The notes: generated from the sequence alone by a model not told the origin. A stretch of 64,000 nt of DNA from Cymbomonas tetramitiformis (GCA_001247695.2 LGRX02030296.1:1-64000), one strand, 5' to 3'. Positions 1 to 11,719 are shown, counted from the first letter of the stretch. Numbers and translations are program-made.

Positions 1-253
1 CAAGAGGGTGGCTAGACAAGTCATCCCTCGGCGGCGATGGGGCACCAGCTGAGCGGTAGGTGCGTCGCAAGCGGGTCCCAGAGGTGAAGGCCACGCTCTT
101 GGGATGGGGACGTTGGCCCCAAGGGTCTCTGCGTCCTCGGGCGCGTCGGGGTTCCACTGGTTCTGACCGCTTCTCCAGGGCGGAGAGGGTCTGATCATCA
201 AGGCAAGACCTCACTTCCTCGAAGGGCAGGGTCTGGGGCTGGCCGCCGGCCAG

Positions 254-3200
254 TCATTCATCGCTCTCCACCGGGGGAAGGCCGTCCCCCTCCACAAGCT
301 CGATGCCCGCAAGGGCCGCCAGGGTCTGGTAGCTCTGCTCGTCCTCACAGGTAGCAAGAGCCAAGACCTCCTCGGAGAACTCCTCTGGGACGCCATCCAC
401 CGAGGAGATGTCCTCCTGCTGCTCGATGGCCCAAACGACGGCGGCTACAAACCCAGGGGATTTCGCCAGTCGAGCGGGTGCATTGGCCCTCCACTCCTTG
501 AGTTTAGCCTCGTCCGTACAGTTACGGACGATGTGCTCCGCAGAGCCGCAGGCGAAGCACCGGCGGACTTTCGGAGCGTCAGGGCGGGAGAGGCCAGGTG
601 GTGGTGGCAAAGGAGTTACTGCCGCGGCGACGGTGGTGGCAGGCCCGTTCTCCAGCATGGCAAGAGCTGGGCGGCTCGAAGAGGGGGTACGCCTGTAGAA
701 GGGGGTGCGAGGTGGTGGGTTAGCGAAGGAAACAGCACGGGGAGGACGGTCTTGAGAGCGCCTCTGAGCCGCCTCCGTGTCAATGTCGCTCTCCACCTCC
801 TCAGCAACTTCCCGAATCTTCAACAAGGCGTTGTGGGTGCCTGGGATGTCGTCAGCGACGGCCTTCCTCTCCCACTCTTCTGGTTTGGAGACATCCAAGT
901 GGATGGCTCTCAGGCGCCGCATCACCTTGGGTGCATATTTCAGCCCTCGGCGGTACGTAGAGAGCATCGACAGGTTGGGCATCTCCACGCAATTGGGGAC
1001 TCTGCCGGCCAGGAAGTTGACGGAGGCCATGCGGGTCTCCAGTCGCGAGAAATACTCCGCCGCGGTCTCGTTCACCGCCTGCTTCAGGGCAATGGCCTCG
1101 CCGTGTGCGTTCTCCGGGTAGGCCTGCGTCAAAGAGCACACCGCCAGATCGCTGAAGAACACGTCCAGCTCCCCGTAGCGTTGGTGCCAAGCTTGCTCGG
1201 ACCCAAAGGTCCCCGCCGCGCGCTCCAAGAACTTTCTCTGCTGGTCTTGAAGAGTGTACTCCTTGAAGCTCCAAAGAAGGCTTGACACACTCGCCTGGTA
1301 CTCTGATACTGATGGCGTACAACTGGGAGTGGTCAGTGCTTCGATCACGATGGCCTCCTGGAATACCTTCCGCACCATGTGGGAGTAGTGCTCCAACTGC
1401 GTCAGGAGGCCCTCCTTGTCGGCCGATTTTGTGTCGGACGCGGAGCGGGGGAACCTGGTGACGCTCTTGACCAACTTTAGCACCATCTCTTTGGTCTTGT
1501 GCTCCAGGCGGACCTCGTCTGGAGATGCTCGCAGGTTAGTGCCCTGCGGCAGACGGACGATGCCTGGAACAAAGGGGGTGGCGCTGGGAGAGAGCACGGG
1601 GTTCGCAGCGGCGGCAGAGTGAACGGGGTTCGCGGCAGCGGCAGAATGAACGGGGTTTGCGGCGGCGGAATGGGGAAAACGGGCAGGAGGTGGTGGTCCC
1701 GGGGCATGCGCGGGCGGAGGCGCAGGCGCGGGATTTGTGGGGACTGCGGTCGGAGTGGGCGGTAATGTAGGGGCTGATGGTGGTGCGGGGAGTGGAAGAG
1801 GTGTATGGAAGGGCAGGGGTGTGGATGGTTGTGCGGCCACCACGCTCATGCTCCGGTACCAATCGGAGTTGCTGACCTCCGACCACGCGGCGAGCCCGTC
1901 CTGATCGAAGTTCTGCATCTCCGACTCCCGCGCTGTAGCGGGGATCCACTCCCATACTGGCTGCCCCATGCTGGTAGACCGCACATTGGCCGCGGCTGGG
2001 TCCCCCATTGCCATATCCATGACCTCGCGGTCGACCATGAGGACCCAGGTCTCCACACGAGGGTTGGTAAGGGGTAGGGGTGCATGGTGTAGCCGGCCCC
2101 CCATGCGCGCATATGCAGTCAGCGGCGCTCCCAGCAGGTGCATGATCCTGAACAAGATGGCGTCGCCCTGCACCCCAGCCCGGCGGCGTTCGTCCCATGG
2201 TAGGGAGACGGTTGCCGCGCCTCGCACCCCAGCTGACTGGTGCACCCACAATGACCCACCATCGTGGGTGACGAAGAGGGCTCTGACCTCTGGGTACTGA
2301 GGGTAGGAGGGCTCTGGTGCGGGATCGTCAGGGGGATCCTGAGGTGGATCACTAGGGGGGCCTGGTGGCGAGTCGCTTGGACTGGAGTCTCTGGGCTCTG
2401 AGTCGGGATTGCCACCGCCGTGCACCACCGTCTCCATCGACTGCCGCCGGCGGGCCACCATCATGTTATGGGGATTTGGCCGGCCCTGAGTGGGAGGTTC
2501 GGCGGGAGCGGTCTCAGCGGCGGTCTGAGGCACTGGAGGGGTTACGCTGGCGGCAGCGTCTGCCTCGTGTAGATGGTCCGCCGTCAGGCCCTGTGCGCTG
2601 CCCTGAGGGTCGCCTGGTGGGGAGGCTCCTGCCGATGTCGTCGCACCAGGCAGCGCGAGTCCTCTCGAGAGCACCGCGGAGATGTCCAGGGCCTGTACTG
2701 CCGCTAGGACTTCTCTGCGAATGTGTTCACTTCGGCTGCTCGCGTCCGAGTCGGAGCCGGACCTGTGGGCGGCCCTCCGCCTGCGCTCAGCCCGTGCCTG
2801 CGTGCTTCGGCTGCCTCTGGTCCCCGTGCTGGTGCGGCTGATGTCCGTACCGGAGTCGGGGTCAGAGTGATCAGGTGCGTGGCTTGGGCCTGGAAGATGT
2901 TTGCCATGTGTCGCAGGGCCCGAAGATGCCCTTCGGGAACGCCGACGCCGGCGAGTCTCTGAGGTTGTCGCCACCGCGGGAAGGTGACGCACCAAGAGCT
3001 GGGTACCGCCCAAGACGTTCTGCTGAACCCCGCTGTCAAGGGGTACCTGCAGAGGGTCCGGCAGGGCCGCGGCGCCGATGCTGATGAAGTGCTGCAGCGA
3101 TGAGGGATCCGCGCCTGAGTCATGAAGCGCGGAGGTGGCTGGTGCCAGCTGATGGGGCTGCTGTGGTCGATGTTGCGGCAGTTGTGGCGGCTGCGGTTGC

Positions 3201-3682
3201 TGTTGCTGCTGCTGCTGCTGCTGCTGTTGCTGCTGTAGCTGCTGCTGCTGTAACTGCTGCTGCTGTAACTGCTGCTGCATCGGTTCCAGTGGCTGCTGTT
3301 GAAGCCACTGCTGTTGCTGCTGCTGGTACGCGAGCCACTGCTGCTGCTGCTGTAGCTGTTGTTGGAACGGTGTGGGATATGCGCCCACGGGGTGATGGGT
3401 TCCCAGTGTGAACGGCACTGGTGATACTCCCCCAGCGAGGGGCGCTGATTGGGGCAATACCCAATTGACGCCGTTCCATACAGCCTGTGCGGGGGTGCCA
3501 TCCGGCATAGTATAAGGGCGGGGCACCGCTGTGTAGGGCATGGTGGTGCCTGGATGTGGAATGGGGTGAGCGGAAGCGTATGCGGTGGGCGATGGGAAGG
3601 TCATGGGAGAGAACAGAGTGTGGTGTAGCTGCTCTGCGCTGACACTCATGCTGGGAAATGCCTCTGATGTCTGCTGTGACAT
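254..3682 (-). CDS. gag: Gag polyprotein of GC-rich Ty3-like element, polyQ and CCHC zinc knuckle
   Basis: Structural protein that would assemble the particle and bind element RNA. The frame is open from 3742, but the first ATG is at 3682, giving about 1,142 residues, far longer than most Ty3 Gags. Seen in order: a Gln tract near residues 100-160 broken by Leu; Arg/Ser-rich and Asp/Pro-rich segments; a Pro-rich stretch with three tandem copies of a short SAAANPVHS-like unit near residue 700; a helical Gag-core-like region near 760-920; and a zinc knuckle near residue 1050 reading CFACGSAEHIVRNC (C-x2-C-x4-H-x4-C). A roughly 90-residue acidic tail follows. No stop interrupts the frame, so this copy may be young. 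The zinc knuckle fixes the strand; long open frames on the plus strand are shadows. Confidence 0.8.
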   Translation of the reverse strand: MSQQTSEAFPSMSVSAEQLHHTLFSPMTFPSPTAYASAHPIPHPGTTMPYTAVPRPYTMPDGTPAQAVWNGVNWVLPQSAPLAGGVSPVPFTLGTHHPVGAYPTPFQQQLQQQQQWLAYQQQQQQWLQQQPLEPMQQQLQQQQLQQQQLQQQQQQQQQQQQQPQPPQLPQHRPQQPHQLAPATSALHDSGADPSSLQHFISIGAAALPDPLQVPLDSGVQQNVLGGTQLLVRHLPAVATTSETRRRRRSRRASSGPATHGKHLPGPSHAPDHSDPDSGTDISRTSTGTRGSRSTQARAERRRRAAHRSGSDSDASSRSEHIRREVLAAVQALDISAVLSRGLALPGATTSAGASPPGDPQGSAQGLTADHLHEADAAASVTPPVPQTAAETAPAEPPTQGRPNPHNMMVARRRQSMETVVHGGGNPDSEPRDSSPSDSPPGPPSDPPQDPPDDPAPEPSYPQYPEVRALFVTHDGGSLWVHQSAGVRGAATVSLPWDERRRAGVQGDAILFRIMHLLGAPLTAYARMGGRLHHAPLPLTNPRVETWVLMVDREVMDMAMGDPAAANVRSTSMGQPVWEWIPATARESEMQNFDQDGLAAWSEVSNSDWYRSMSVVAAQPSTPLPFHTPLPLPAPPSAPTLPPTPTAVPTNPAPAPPPAHAPGPPPPARFPHSAAANPVHSAAAANPVHSAAAANPVLSPSATPFVPGIVRLPQGTNLRASPDEVRLEHKTKEMVLKLVKSVTRFPRSASDTKSADKEGLLTQLEHYSHMVRKVFQEAIVIEALTTPSCTPSVSEYQASVSSLLWSFKEYTLQDQQRKFLERAAGTFGSEQAWHQRYGELDVFFSDLAVCSLTQAYPENAHGEAIALKQAVNETAAEYFSRLETRMASVNFLAGRVPNCVEMPNLSMLSTYRRGLKYAPKVMRRLRAIHLDVSKPEEWERKAVADDIPGTHNALLKIREVAEEVESDIDTEAAQRRSQDRPPRAVSFANPPPRTPFYRRTPSSSRPALAMLENGPATTVAAAVTPLPPPPGLSRPDAPKVRRCFACGSAEHIVRNCTDEAKLKEWRANAPARLAKSPGFVAAVVWAIEQQEDISSVDGVPEEFSEEVLALATCEDEQSYQTLAALAGIELVEGDGLPPVESDE

Positions 3683-3768
3683 TCTGACTGCTGAGCTGGT
3701 TGAGTTCAAAGACTGGGTGTGGCAATAGCCACAGGTGAGCAAAAGTAGTGAGTGCTCGCCTTTTTTAT

Positions 3769-3972
3769 TTAATCAGTCTCGTCCTCGTCGATGTCACTCG
3801 CTGGAGGCGAAGGAGCGGGACTTCCAGGTGGAGATGGGGGGACCCAAGGCCACTCTTCGATTCCTTGCACTGGATATGAACCAGGGAGCGCGGGGAAGAC
3901 TGTTAGGTCTTGGGAGTTCGGGTAGCGGAAGAGAAGGTTTCCAATCTGAACCCACACCCAGTTGTGGTACAC
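3769..3972 (-). CDS. Short open frame in the Gag leader
   Basis: A frame of about 67 codons ending shortly before gag, with a Trp/Pro-rich middle and an acidic C-terminus (DIDEDETD). The frame stays open upstream of 3972 and the listed first codon is GTG, so the real start is unknown. It could be a leader-encoded peptide, an exon spliced to gag, or chance. I do not recognise it. Confidence 0.2.
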   Translation of the reverse strand: MYHNWVWVQIGNLLFRYPNSQDLTVFPALPGSYPVQGIEEWPWVPPSPPGSPAPSPPASDIDEDETD

Positions 3973-4953
3973 GGGTGGGATAGCCAGCGTGACTATGTCC
4001 AGGCGCTCAGTCGCTGTTCTCCTCTTCGTCGTCAGAGGAAGAGGGGGAAGGAGGACCGCTCCAAGGACCGCTCTGCCAGAAGGCGCCTGCTGGTGGGTAG
4101 GTAGGGTCTGGAGGGGATACCCACTTGATAGGTCCTTGCTTCCACCACGCTCTTCTGTATTCTTCTGGCGAAGGGGGTACTGCCATACACCAGCAAACTC
4201 AAAATTTGGCCAGGGCTCCGCGACACGATTTTTGAGTGCCTAGGCGCGCGGGCAAGAGTCAAGCAGCAGTGAAAAAGGAGGTGTCAGGTCCAATATGGGG
4301 GTCCAGTGAGGTCCCAGACGGTATCTGTACTCCGTAGGTCCCAAGAAAAGCCCCAGTCAGTGCGCTGCTGGAAGATACCAGGAGGTGCTGAAGGGCTGCC
4401 AGAAACGTCCCAGAACTGCTGAAAGCGCCTTTTGGTGGAGCTTTCCCCGCTGCTGATGGCCGTGAGGGCGGTATCAGGGGTTTCTAGGCTGTTCTATGGG
4501 GTCTAAAGAGGGGTTTTTCGGTGGTGGGGGCTACTGGGAGAGGTTTTGGGGTAGGCTGGAAACTGTCAAAAACGGCTATTTTTGGCTGTTTTGGGCGGTT
4601 TTTCGCCTTTTTGGGGCTCTGAAAGGTGAGCTATATCGTTTTCTTGGCTACTGTAGACCGGGGAAACCCTTTAGGGTGCTCCCTGACGGTCGTTTGTGGC
4701 CTGGGACGGACTTCGGGTTTAAGATCGGAAAACGAATGCTTGGGTTTCTGAGCCAGTTTGAGCCCCCAGTGTTAAGGGGCAAAAATATGAAGTTTTGGAG
4801 ATGTTTTCCAGAGGATACGGCCGTTGTATACGAAAAAAATGTACTTACGGAGGCTAAAATTGCGCACAGATAGCCGGAAGTACAGCTCTCCCCCTGTATC
4901 ACAACGGAAGTTTCAAAAGGCCCGTGGGCGAGTTGCGCAGAGGCGAAATCGCA

Positions 4954-4967
4954 GCACGCTGATACCA
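4954..4967 (-). other. Primer-binding site, initiator-Met-tRNA type
   Basis: On the minus strand, two bases after the LTR end, the sequence reads TGGTATCAGCGTGC. Its first nine bases match the standard plant initiator-Met-tRNA primer-binding site (TGGTATCAGAGC); later bases diverge. Position and match together mark where reverse transcription would start. Confidence 0.7.
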
Positions 4968-4969
4968 AA

Positions 4970-5654
4970 TGTGCCAGGGGCACGACGACAGATGCTCGGA
5001 GATATGTTTTTGATTGAACGTGCAAAGGTACACAATTCAGATTTTTATAATATACTGGATCAGGGCCAGATTGAGGTACAAACGATAATTCGGTTCCGAG
5101 TTCTGAAGGCTAAACACTTCTCAAGTGCTCTACTTATTCACTCGTCACTCAGGTTGCAGGGTCAACCACTCGAGAGCCGATGTCACACTTCGGCTCAACG
5201 TTCAGTTCCCGATCCGATCTCATTTCTAATTCCGATTCGTCATTCTCGATTCAGATGTTATGCCGACAGGCTGACACGATGACTGCCCCACAGTACTGTC
5301 ATACTACTGTACTGTCATACTGTCATACTGTCATAGCGTCATACTGTCATACTGTCATAACCTTAATATCTGATATTCGATTTCATTGTCTTTTCAACCC
5401 CGATGCGAATCTGACCATTCTTCGAGGGTCTGACTGAGTTCCACGATGACACCCCCCACAGTACTGTCATACTACTATAGTATCATGCTGTCATACTGTC
5501 ATAGTGTCATACTGTCATACCCCGGACATCTGGTATTCATTCTCATCGTGATTTCAAGCCCAATTTCACTGTCATCATGCCAATCCCAGATTACCCCCGA
5601 TGACACACATACGGACGCATAGGCATATCGGCTCACGCTGTGCCTCCGGGCACA
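4970..5654 (-). repeat. 5' LTR of the left-edge retrotransposon
   Basis: A 685-bp segment with inverted termini TGTGCC...GGCACA, followed on the minus strand by the primer-binding site. It contains two arrays of a CATACTGT-like octamer (about 5290-5360 and 5465-5520). The partner LTR is outside the window, so the outer boundary rests on the inverted termini and on the abrupt start of older LTR sequence at 5655. Confidence 0.65.
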
Positions 5655-6160
5655 CATGTCATGTCGAGTCATGTCATATATTGTAATGACAGACAGTCGT
5701 CAGTACGGTCGACTATGATTGTACATGTCATCGAGATGAAAAGCCACATCATCTGTCATTATTCAAGGAAAGACTTGAATGACACCTATCATCGAGAGTT
5801 CGTATGTCGAACTCGAAGATGGCAAAGCAAGATACAATCTTGAAGTACCAAACAAGAAATCATCTTCGCTTCAAGCATGTGCGGAACAAGCATGCGCAGT
5901 ATCATAGGGCGAACGCATCATTCGTTCTGCCAATACTGGTCGTTCAACCGATGTCTCGGGTTCACAACCCAATAGCGGTACCATCTATGCGATGGGAGAC
6001 ATTCGGTATAGATGAGCTAGCGTTGTGCTAGAGCAGTATCTTCTCACAGAAGTCTGCACTCATCCCGCTAATAACTTGCACGTGTGTTACAGTCCAATAT
6101 CACCGCGCTTTCTATTATATTATTGATATATTGAGGGCTCGCATATCAGCCCGTATCACA
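5655..6160 (+). repeat. Diverged chromovirus LTR fragment, truncated by insertion
   Basis: It aligns by eye with the chromovirus LTR at 52255-52867: the shared ATATATTRTWATGACAG region, the TCATTATTCAAGGAAAGACT block, the GGTCGTTCAACC block and the GGGCTCGCATATCAGCCC end are all present in order, with many substitutions. The 5' portion is missing where the left-edge element inserted. No chromovirus leader follows, so it is probably a solo LTR. Confidence 0.7.
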
Positions 6161-6885
6161 AGAGGTCGCACAGCTCAGAGCAGCGATAGTATTAAAACAC
6201 TGATATACATAATATTCTACCCTGTATGTGTTTCAAACTATCTATTACCCACCTCCCTTGCTCAAGCTCGTTTTGCTTTTTGATGACCCGTTTGGTCGAG
6301 TTGTTGCTGACGGTTCCGCAGTGTTTGTGTTGTGTTGTGTACATCGTCCGAGTTTTTGGCTTGTTTCTTCAAGAGCCTTGTGCGCACTACAGTACAGGTT
6401 ATCCGGTGATTCCGTCGTGCAATGCGCAGCTACACCCTTCCGAGATCCTAGTCTTGCTCTACACGAGATGTGATTACTGGGTAGCTAGGGTACAGTAGGG
6501 GTTTCCCCAAAAGTTTCATCGTTAAAACTGGTCACGCGACAGCGACACGACGACATGCCGACATCGCGACAAAATTCCCAAACCAGATTTATTAACGACC
6601 GGCCTCATCAGGCCAACATCAACAGTACTGTAGCATTAGATTACCTCCGCTCGTGACACTACCTCGTGACCGAGGAGTTCTATAGGAAGCAACCAATTCC
6701 TTCATGCTTAGACTACAAGAGCAGGCCGCAACATCTTCCCGTTGCCCTTTCCACATAATTCCGATCTATACGTTTCCCGAATTAGCGATAGCACGGCGAA
6801 ATTGCTGCGAATTTTTCCGCACGCAGGAGTACCGTTGTTGACCAATTTGCTGCCATTCAGACTTGGCAGGTTCTGTGCGGTGAGC
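6161..6885. other. Intergenic stretch before the uL24 gene
   Basis: Short open frames only, with no recognisable domain. It must contain the uL24 promoter and 5' untranslated region, but I see no clear TATA box at a sensible distance. Confidence 0.4.
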
Positions 6886-9694
6886 ATGGGGAAACGAACC
6901 GCTTTCAAGTTGGCGCGCAGTCTCTTCCCTAAATGGAAAATCTTGCGTGGAGATAAGGTAACATGGAGTAGAAATTAAAATAGATGCTAAAATTTATCGC
7001 GCTTGTTTGCCGATTTTTGAGGGCGCACACAGACTCGTGGAACCTTCTCTTGGAACCAAGGTTCCAGGAGACTGTGCATAGATACGTAAACGCATCTGAA
7101 GTTCGTTCGCACTATCTGTAGGCTCTGTATAAAATCATTTTTCCGAATGATCTCGAAAGCGGAATTACATTTCTTGATCGCTCTTGCCACTTCTTGTGTT
7201 CAGTTTCCTTGAAGTACTGTTCACTGATGGGAAACTTCTGTCTTTGTGAAGGTGATGATCAATGCTGGAAAGGATAAAGGAAAGACCGGGACTGTAACGG
7301 AAGTTTACCGGAAAAAGAACAGAGTTATTGTCGAAGGTCTTAACTTGGTGCGCCTTTCTCTTGTTCGCCTGAAGCTCGCAACAATTCTCATCCACGGGTT
7401 GTTGTGTCAAATAGCTCTCCTGGTGAATTGACTCGGTTACATCTTCGTTGACTTCCAGGTTAAGAAGCATATTAAACGAACCGAGCAAAATCCCGGTGGT
7501 ATCATTACTATGGAGGTCCAGCGCTCCCTATCTTTCATATCTTCAAGAGCAGTGTATACTTTTACTCACTGTTTCTTCTCTGGTTTAGGTGCTTTGCAGT
7601 TTTGAAAGGGACGTTTTGAAGTGGTGTTGTGGGTCAGATCTCGTACAGAAAGGTTTCCTAAGCTTGATGATATGTTAAACAGGCGGGCATACATGTATCC
7701 AGCGTTCAGTGTTTGGATCCTATCACAGGGTACGTGGCTTCCGGGTCTTGTTTCCTTTCGAAACACCGCTGAGGCTGTGTAATCTTACCGAGTTACTGTG
7801 TCGCTGTCGCTGTATCTTGGTTAATAACTTGCCGCATCATCATTGCACGATAGCAACTCTTCACTTGAACCGTTGCAAGTATTCGTGGGCATCACCTTCT
7901 TTAGGGTTTTGGAGTGTCCCAGGATTCCGGCAATATCCTCCTTCTTTCGCACACGGACTTGAGGAAATAACTGACAATTTTTTTCTATAATGCATCTTTC
8001 GGCGCCCGTGCAAGTTTCTCGATTATCGTATTTTCCCCGTCGTGCCTCATCCGGAGCCCCTGCAAGTTTCTCCGTTGTCATAGTACAAATCCACGTCAGC
8101 AGTATCACTATTGCTCGAGCTTGCTTCGCACTAGTTTTTTTCGATTTGCCAATTTACAACAGGTGAGGGCCGGCTTGCAGGGCACCCTGCAAGATAGGCT
8201 TCCGGTATCTGGAAGACGGTACGAAGGTGACTCAGCTTGCCCTCTGCTCTCTGTTATGCCGCTTAGCTGTAAAGCCCTACTTGCGGAGTTCCATTGACCT
8301 GAAGCAGTCGCAGCTTGCACGTAATGTTTTTTGGTTTCCTGTGAGCGAAGACCATGGGTGTCCTGAAATATGAGCAAGGCTATTTCAAATACTCGAGGCG
8401 CCGGTCCGTTGCTCGAAATGCACCTTATCGGAGGCCGGCTTTCAGAGTGCTGATTCGAACCTTCGTGTATTTAAGCAACTTCTTCACTCATCTCTACTCC
8501 CGCGTGTTTTTCCCGCGGATCCTGTCTTTCGTGCCTCACCCTGCTAACGAACGCTTTCTCTCTCTCTCTCTTAAACCCACGTGACCGCGGCTTCTGTCCG
8601 CAGGTGCGCATATCTCGAGGTGGGAATTCTTCCGGCACCGTGATTCCCAAGCCCGAGTTGGCGAAGCAGCGCCGAGTGCCGCTGCCAACGAGCGACGGTA
8701 AGCTTCTCAGAGGATTCTCCCATTTCCCGTCCTGGTGTCTGCTAACGTATGCTTTGGCCTGGCCTGACCAACGAGCCCCTTCAGATGCACGTGAAACTAC
8801 ACTCGCTGCTTCGTGTAATTATAGCACTTGAGATTAGCGGCACGTGATGTCCCGAACTGTTGCACTTGCTGCGAGCATGGGATGTGCCAATGGACAGTTG
8901 CACAGTTGCAGCACTTAGTGGCTGGTTGGGCAAGAAAGCCAGTGCACTAACTTGTTTTTCGGAGAATGAGTGGGAAATCCCGTTTTTTGGGTTGGAATCA
9001 GATGGTTACGTTCAGACAACTCCGGTGAATGTTGTACACGAGGTGACGAGGGAGACGCCTGCCGATGAGGAGGGCTCGAAAGCTAATGGGGATACGGCCC
9101 TTCTAGAGCTCGCCATGCAGAACTTGAATATGGAGACGGCTCTGCGTCGGGAATATGATGCTCATCAGGTGGTTGTCCCTACCGAAACCTTTTTTTAAGA
9201 GCCCTTTGTTACCTGCATGCAACGGACGTCAGATTTGTTTCCATATTGTGCAACGGACCTAAGATGAAGTCACCTCTTGCGGCGCCGACAGAGCATGCCT
9301 GCCCCTGATAATAACCCCTGTCGTTGCTGAAATTCCCTTCGAAGCGCACTCAAGAAAGTGGTGAGAAACTTTGGATCGAGAGATTTGGGATCGTTGTGTA
9401 TTGTAAGAGTTCCTCGACGTCTTTCACTTGTGAAGTTACAGGAAGGGGGTATTGTAGTGACTATTTACTCTAAGGATGCAGATTATAGATATGTATTGTG
9501 AGCACCCACACCACAGATCCATGTGCACTTTTGTTTGCCCTCTTTGGTGACTGCTGACTCCTTGCAGAGTCTCTGTACTGAAGGTGCCATGGGTGTGTGC
9601 ACGTTTGCAGAAGAAACAAAATCGGGAGTACCCTATCGCAAAGGCTCGCCGTAAGCGAGAAGAGTTCATTTCAAACCATGCCAAGTTTTCTTAA
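6886..9694 (+). CDS. MRPL24: Organelle (probably mitochondrial) ribosomal protein uL24, eight exons
   Basis: KOW-domain protein of the organelle large ribosomal subunit, where uL24 starts rRNA assembly. Exons inferred by splice sites and family likeness: 6886-6957, 7252-7347, 7459-7515, 7683-7729, 8181-8226, 8604-8697, 8876-9168, 9611-9694; all phases agree and give about 262 residues. The N-terminus ends in KWKILRGDK, exon 2 holds the KOW motif ([20 protein letters not shown]), exon 3 starts VKKHIKR, exons 4-5 join at the conserved DPITG, and exon 6 holds VRISRGG and IPKPE. This order matches plant mitochondrial L24; a plastid destination cannot be excluded. The C-terminal tail of exons 7-8 (about 125 residues, basic end KARRKREE) is longer than in plants, where the protein is about 160 residues from memory. 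Intron 3 has an unusual GTCCAG donor. The exon 6-7 junction is the least certain. Confidence 0.85.
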
Positions 9695-11121
9695 GTGCCA
9701 CACTAAAACCTTACTTACGGTTTCTCGTGGTTCAAGTTACATTCATCCCAAACGCACACTATTTGAGACCTTGGTGACAGATTTGCCTATAGACACACGC
9801 ACCTGCCTGCACAGAGCGAGGTAATTGTTTGTGAAAGCTACACTTCAGCTTGCTCAGAGTTCTCTCTGAAGCATGCCATGAAGATATCATAGTCATGTTA
9901 TGATGACTTTATATTGTTACTGTTCGCTTGAACAAAAAATCCTCTTCTGCGGCGCGGGTATCTCATTCAGCCATAGGACCATGCCCCTGTGATTGTCTTG
10001 ATGTGCTTTTAAGTAGACTTGTGGACTTCAGATTGCATGAACTCACATTTCAAATCTTTGGCATTTTATATTACACATTATACCACAGGCGTGTTCCTCC
10101 TGTTCTATGCTTGTCTAGGTCGCCATTATTGAGCATATTGTAGTTTTCACATACAACATGGTGCCCAAGTTATGGGCTTCATAATGCCATCATGATGGTC
10201 CTTTGATTGATGCACGAGTTAACAAAGAAATCAGCGATGTAACGCCTATTCTCTTTTCAAAATCTCAGTGCAAACCTGACGCGGTCTAGAAGAGCAGTTT
10301 ACATCAGACACGTGAATCGCCCGCCATAGCTGGGCTCGCGGGCACGCCAAGGGCAAGACGTACCACCTACTCGGAGCGGCTGCGGTGCGTGTTTAGCCAA
10401 CGCATGTCTAGAAAATGCCTATAGCGCAGGGGGGGATGTTGCCCGGAGCAAGCTAGGCGTGCGCCCGCAAACTACGGCATTTCTGTGGGAAATTATGGGA
10501 TTGGGGCCGGAGGTCCCAACCCTGTGGGTTGGAAGGCTAGATCCGGTGCATGCAGTTCCAATTTCCAAGCCGGAGGCCCCGATTTGGATTATGCGGAGTG
10601 CTAACCAGGATTATGCGATTGGGGCGTGCGGGCGCGGAAATCCCGGCATCGGGGATTTTAGGTTTGCGCAGGGATTTGCATTTTATCCGGCTAGGAGAGA
10701 ATAGACACAAAAGCGTGGAATGGGTCGTCCACAACCTAGTGGGTTATACGCAATCAGTATATCGTCGCTATATCCGCTTTGAGGTGGGCTACACGGTTGA
10801 CAACTGGACACAATCGGTATATATTGATGAGGGGTATACACACACCGCTTAGGTGCATCGGGATGTACCTAAGACCGGGTAGTGGACACCCACCTCGCTT
10901 TGGGCAAGACACCGCCGGAACTGGGCCCTTTACCAACACTGCTGGATCGATCTCAGCTAAAGAAGGAGTGCTGCCCTGCAAGTCAGTCATTACAGGAGCA
11001 CTTGCAGGTATAGGACAGGGCGTATGAAACACATGGTCAACAAGTGAAACTGTTGCAGCATACAGGATCGAAGCTGGTAACTCCGAGGGCACACGGCAGC
11101 TGGCCTTCTTCTCCCTCCCCC
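9695..11121. other. Gene-poor stretch downstream of uL24
   Basis: Contains the uL24 3' region, then sequence with no coding signal I can support. Around 10460-10700 the base composition becomes GC-rich and the sequence is locally repetitive (GGATTATGCGRTTGGGG-like pieces). Confidence 0.4.
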
Positions 11122-11719
11122 TCAGAGCGGCGATGCGATCCTTCTGGTGAAAGAAATGCCGCTGGTAAATTTACAGGCGACGTTGGCGTCGGCGCAGCTG
11201 ACCACTGTGAGGGGCGGCTGACCCCTCTGGTTGCCACATAGCTCTCGATGGCAGGTGGTGGTGTTGATTATGATGCTGCTGTTGCCGAAGGTACTGCTAC
11301 CGTTGAAATTCCCGCTGCTGGTGCTGCTGATAAATTGACGGCTGCTGAGGTGACATTGACGCGGAAATTCCAAAAAGGTAATTAAAACCAGCCGGCGGGC
11401 CCTGTACTGACCCGGTTCTGCGTACGAATTTTGCGAAGGATAAGGTGGCGGCGGGTTGTGATGAAATCCCGCTGGCGGAATCTCGAAACTTAAGGTTGCG
11501 ATCCCATTTCCCGCGAAACTTGCCACTGCGACTGCGGAGTGCTGGCGTACGGTAGTAGGTGACGGCGCTACAAGATATTGTCATGGAGGAGGAACTCCAT
11601 ACTGCTCGTACGGATTGCAGTAACGAATATTTTGCGAAATTTGCTGATTGCGCGGAATTTGCTTCGCCGTTCACGGGCGATGACGCAGCGAAATTGCCCT
11701 TCATCATCAACGGTGTCAA
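11122..11719 (-). pseudogene. Degenerate Pro/Gln-rich coding sequence
   Basis: On the minus strand, overlapping frames give low-complexity peptides such as NPPPPYPSQNSYAEPG and SPQQPSIYQQHQQREFQ, broken by stops and shifts of frame. This resembles the Pro/Gln-rich part of a Gag or RNA-binding protein, but no zinc knuckle is seen. A plus-strand frame of 166 codons (11559-12059) overlaps part of it and is also unrecognised. I cannot decide which strand was coding. Confidence 0.25.

Larger units (their letters stand above)
1..5654 (-). mobile_element. Ty3-like LTR retrotransposon, 5' part only (runs off left edge)
   Basis: Reading the minus strand from 5654 downward there is an LTR (4970-5654), a primer-binding site two bases after it, a leader of about 1.2 kb, and a long gag frame ending at 254. 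Pol should lie left of position 1, so the class is inferred. The region is GC-rich, like the DNMT element at 23918-32033, but I cannot show the two are the same family. The outer end of the LTR abuts an older chromovirus LTR fragment, so this element inserted into that LTR. Confidence 0.75.

Noticed and set aside
3100..3411. Ala/Val-repeat protein on the plus strand
   Set aside because: Antisense of the polyQ tract of gag (CAG repeats read as CTG/GCT).
5280..5530. CRISPR-like array of CATACTGT repeats
   Set aside because: Octamer tandem repeats without spacers, inside an LTR of a eukaryotic retroelement.
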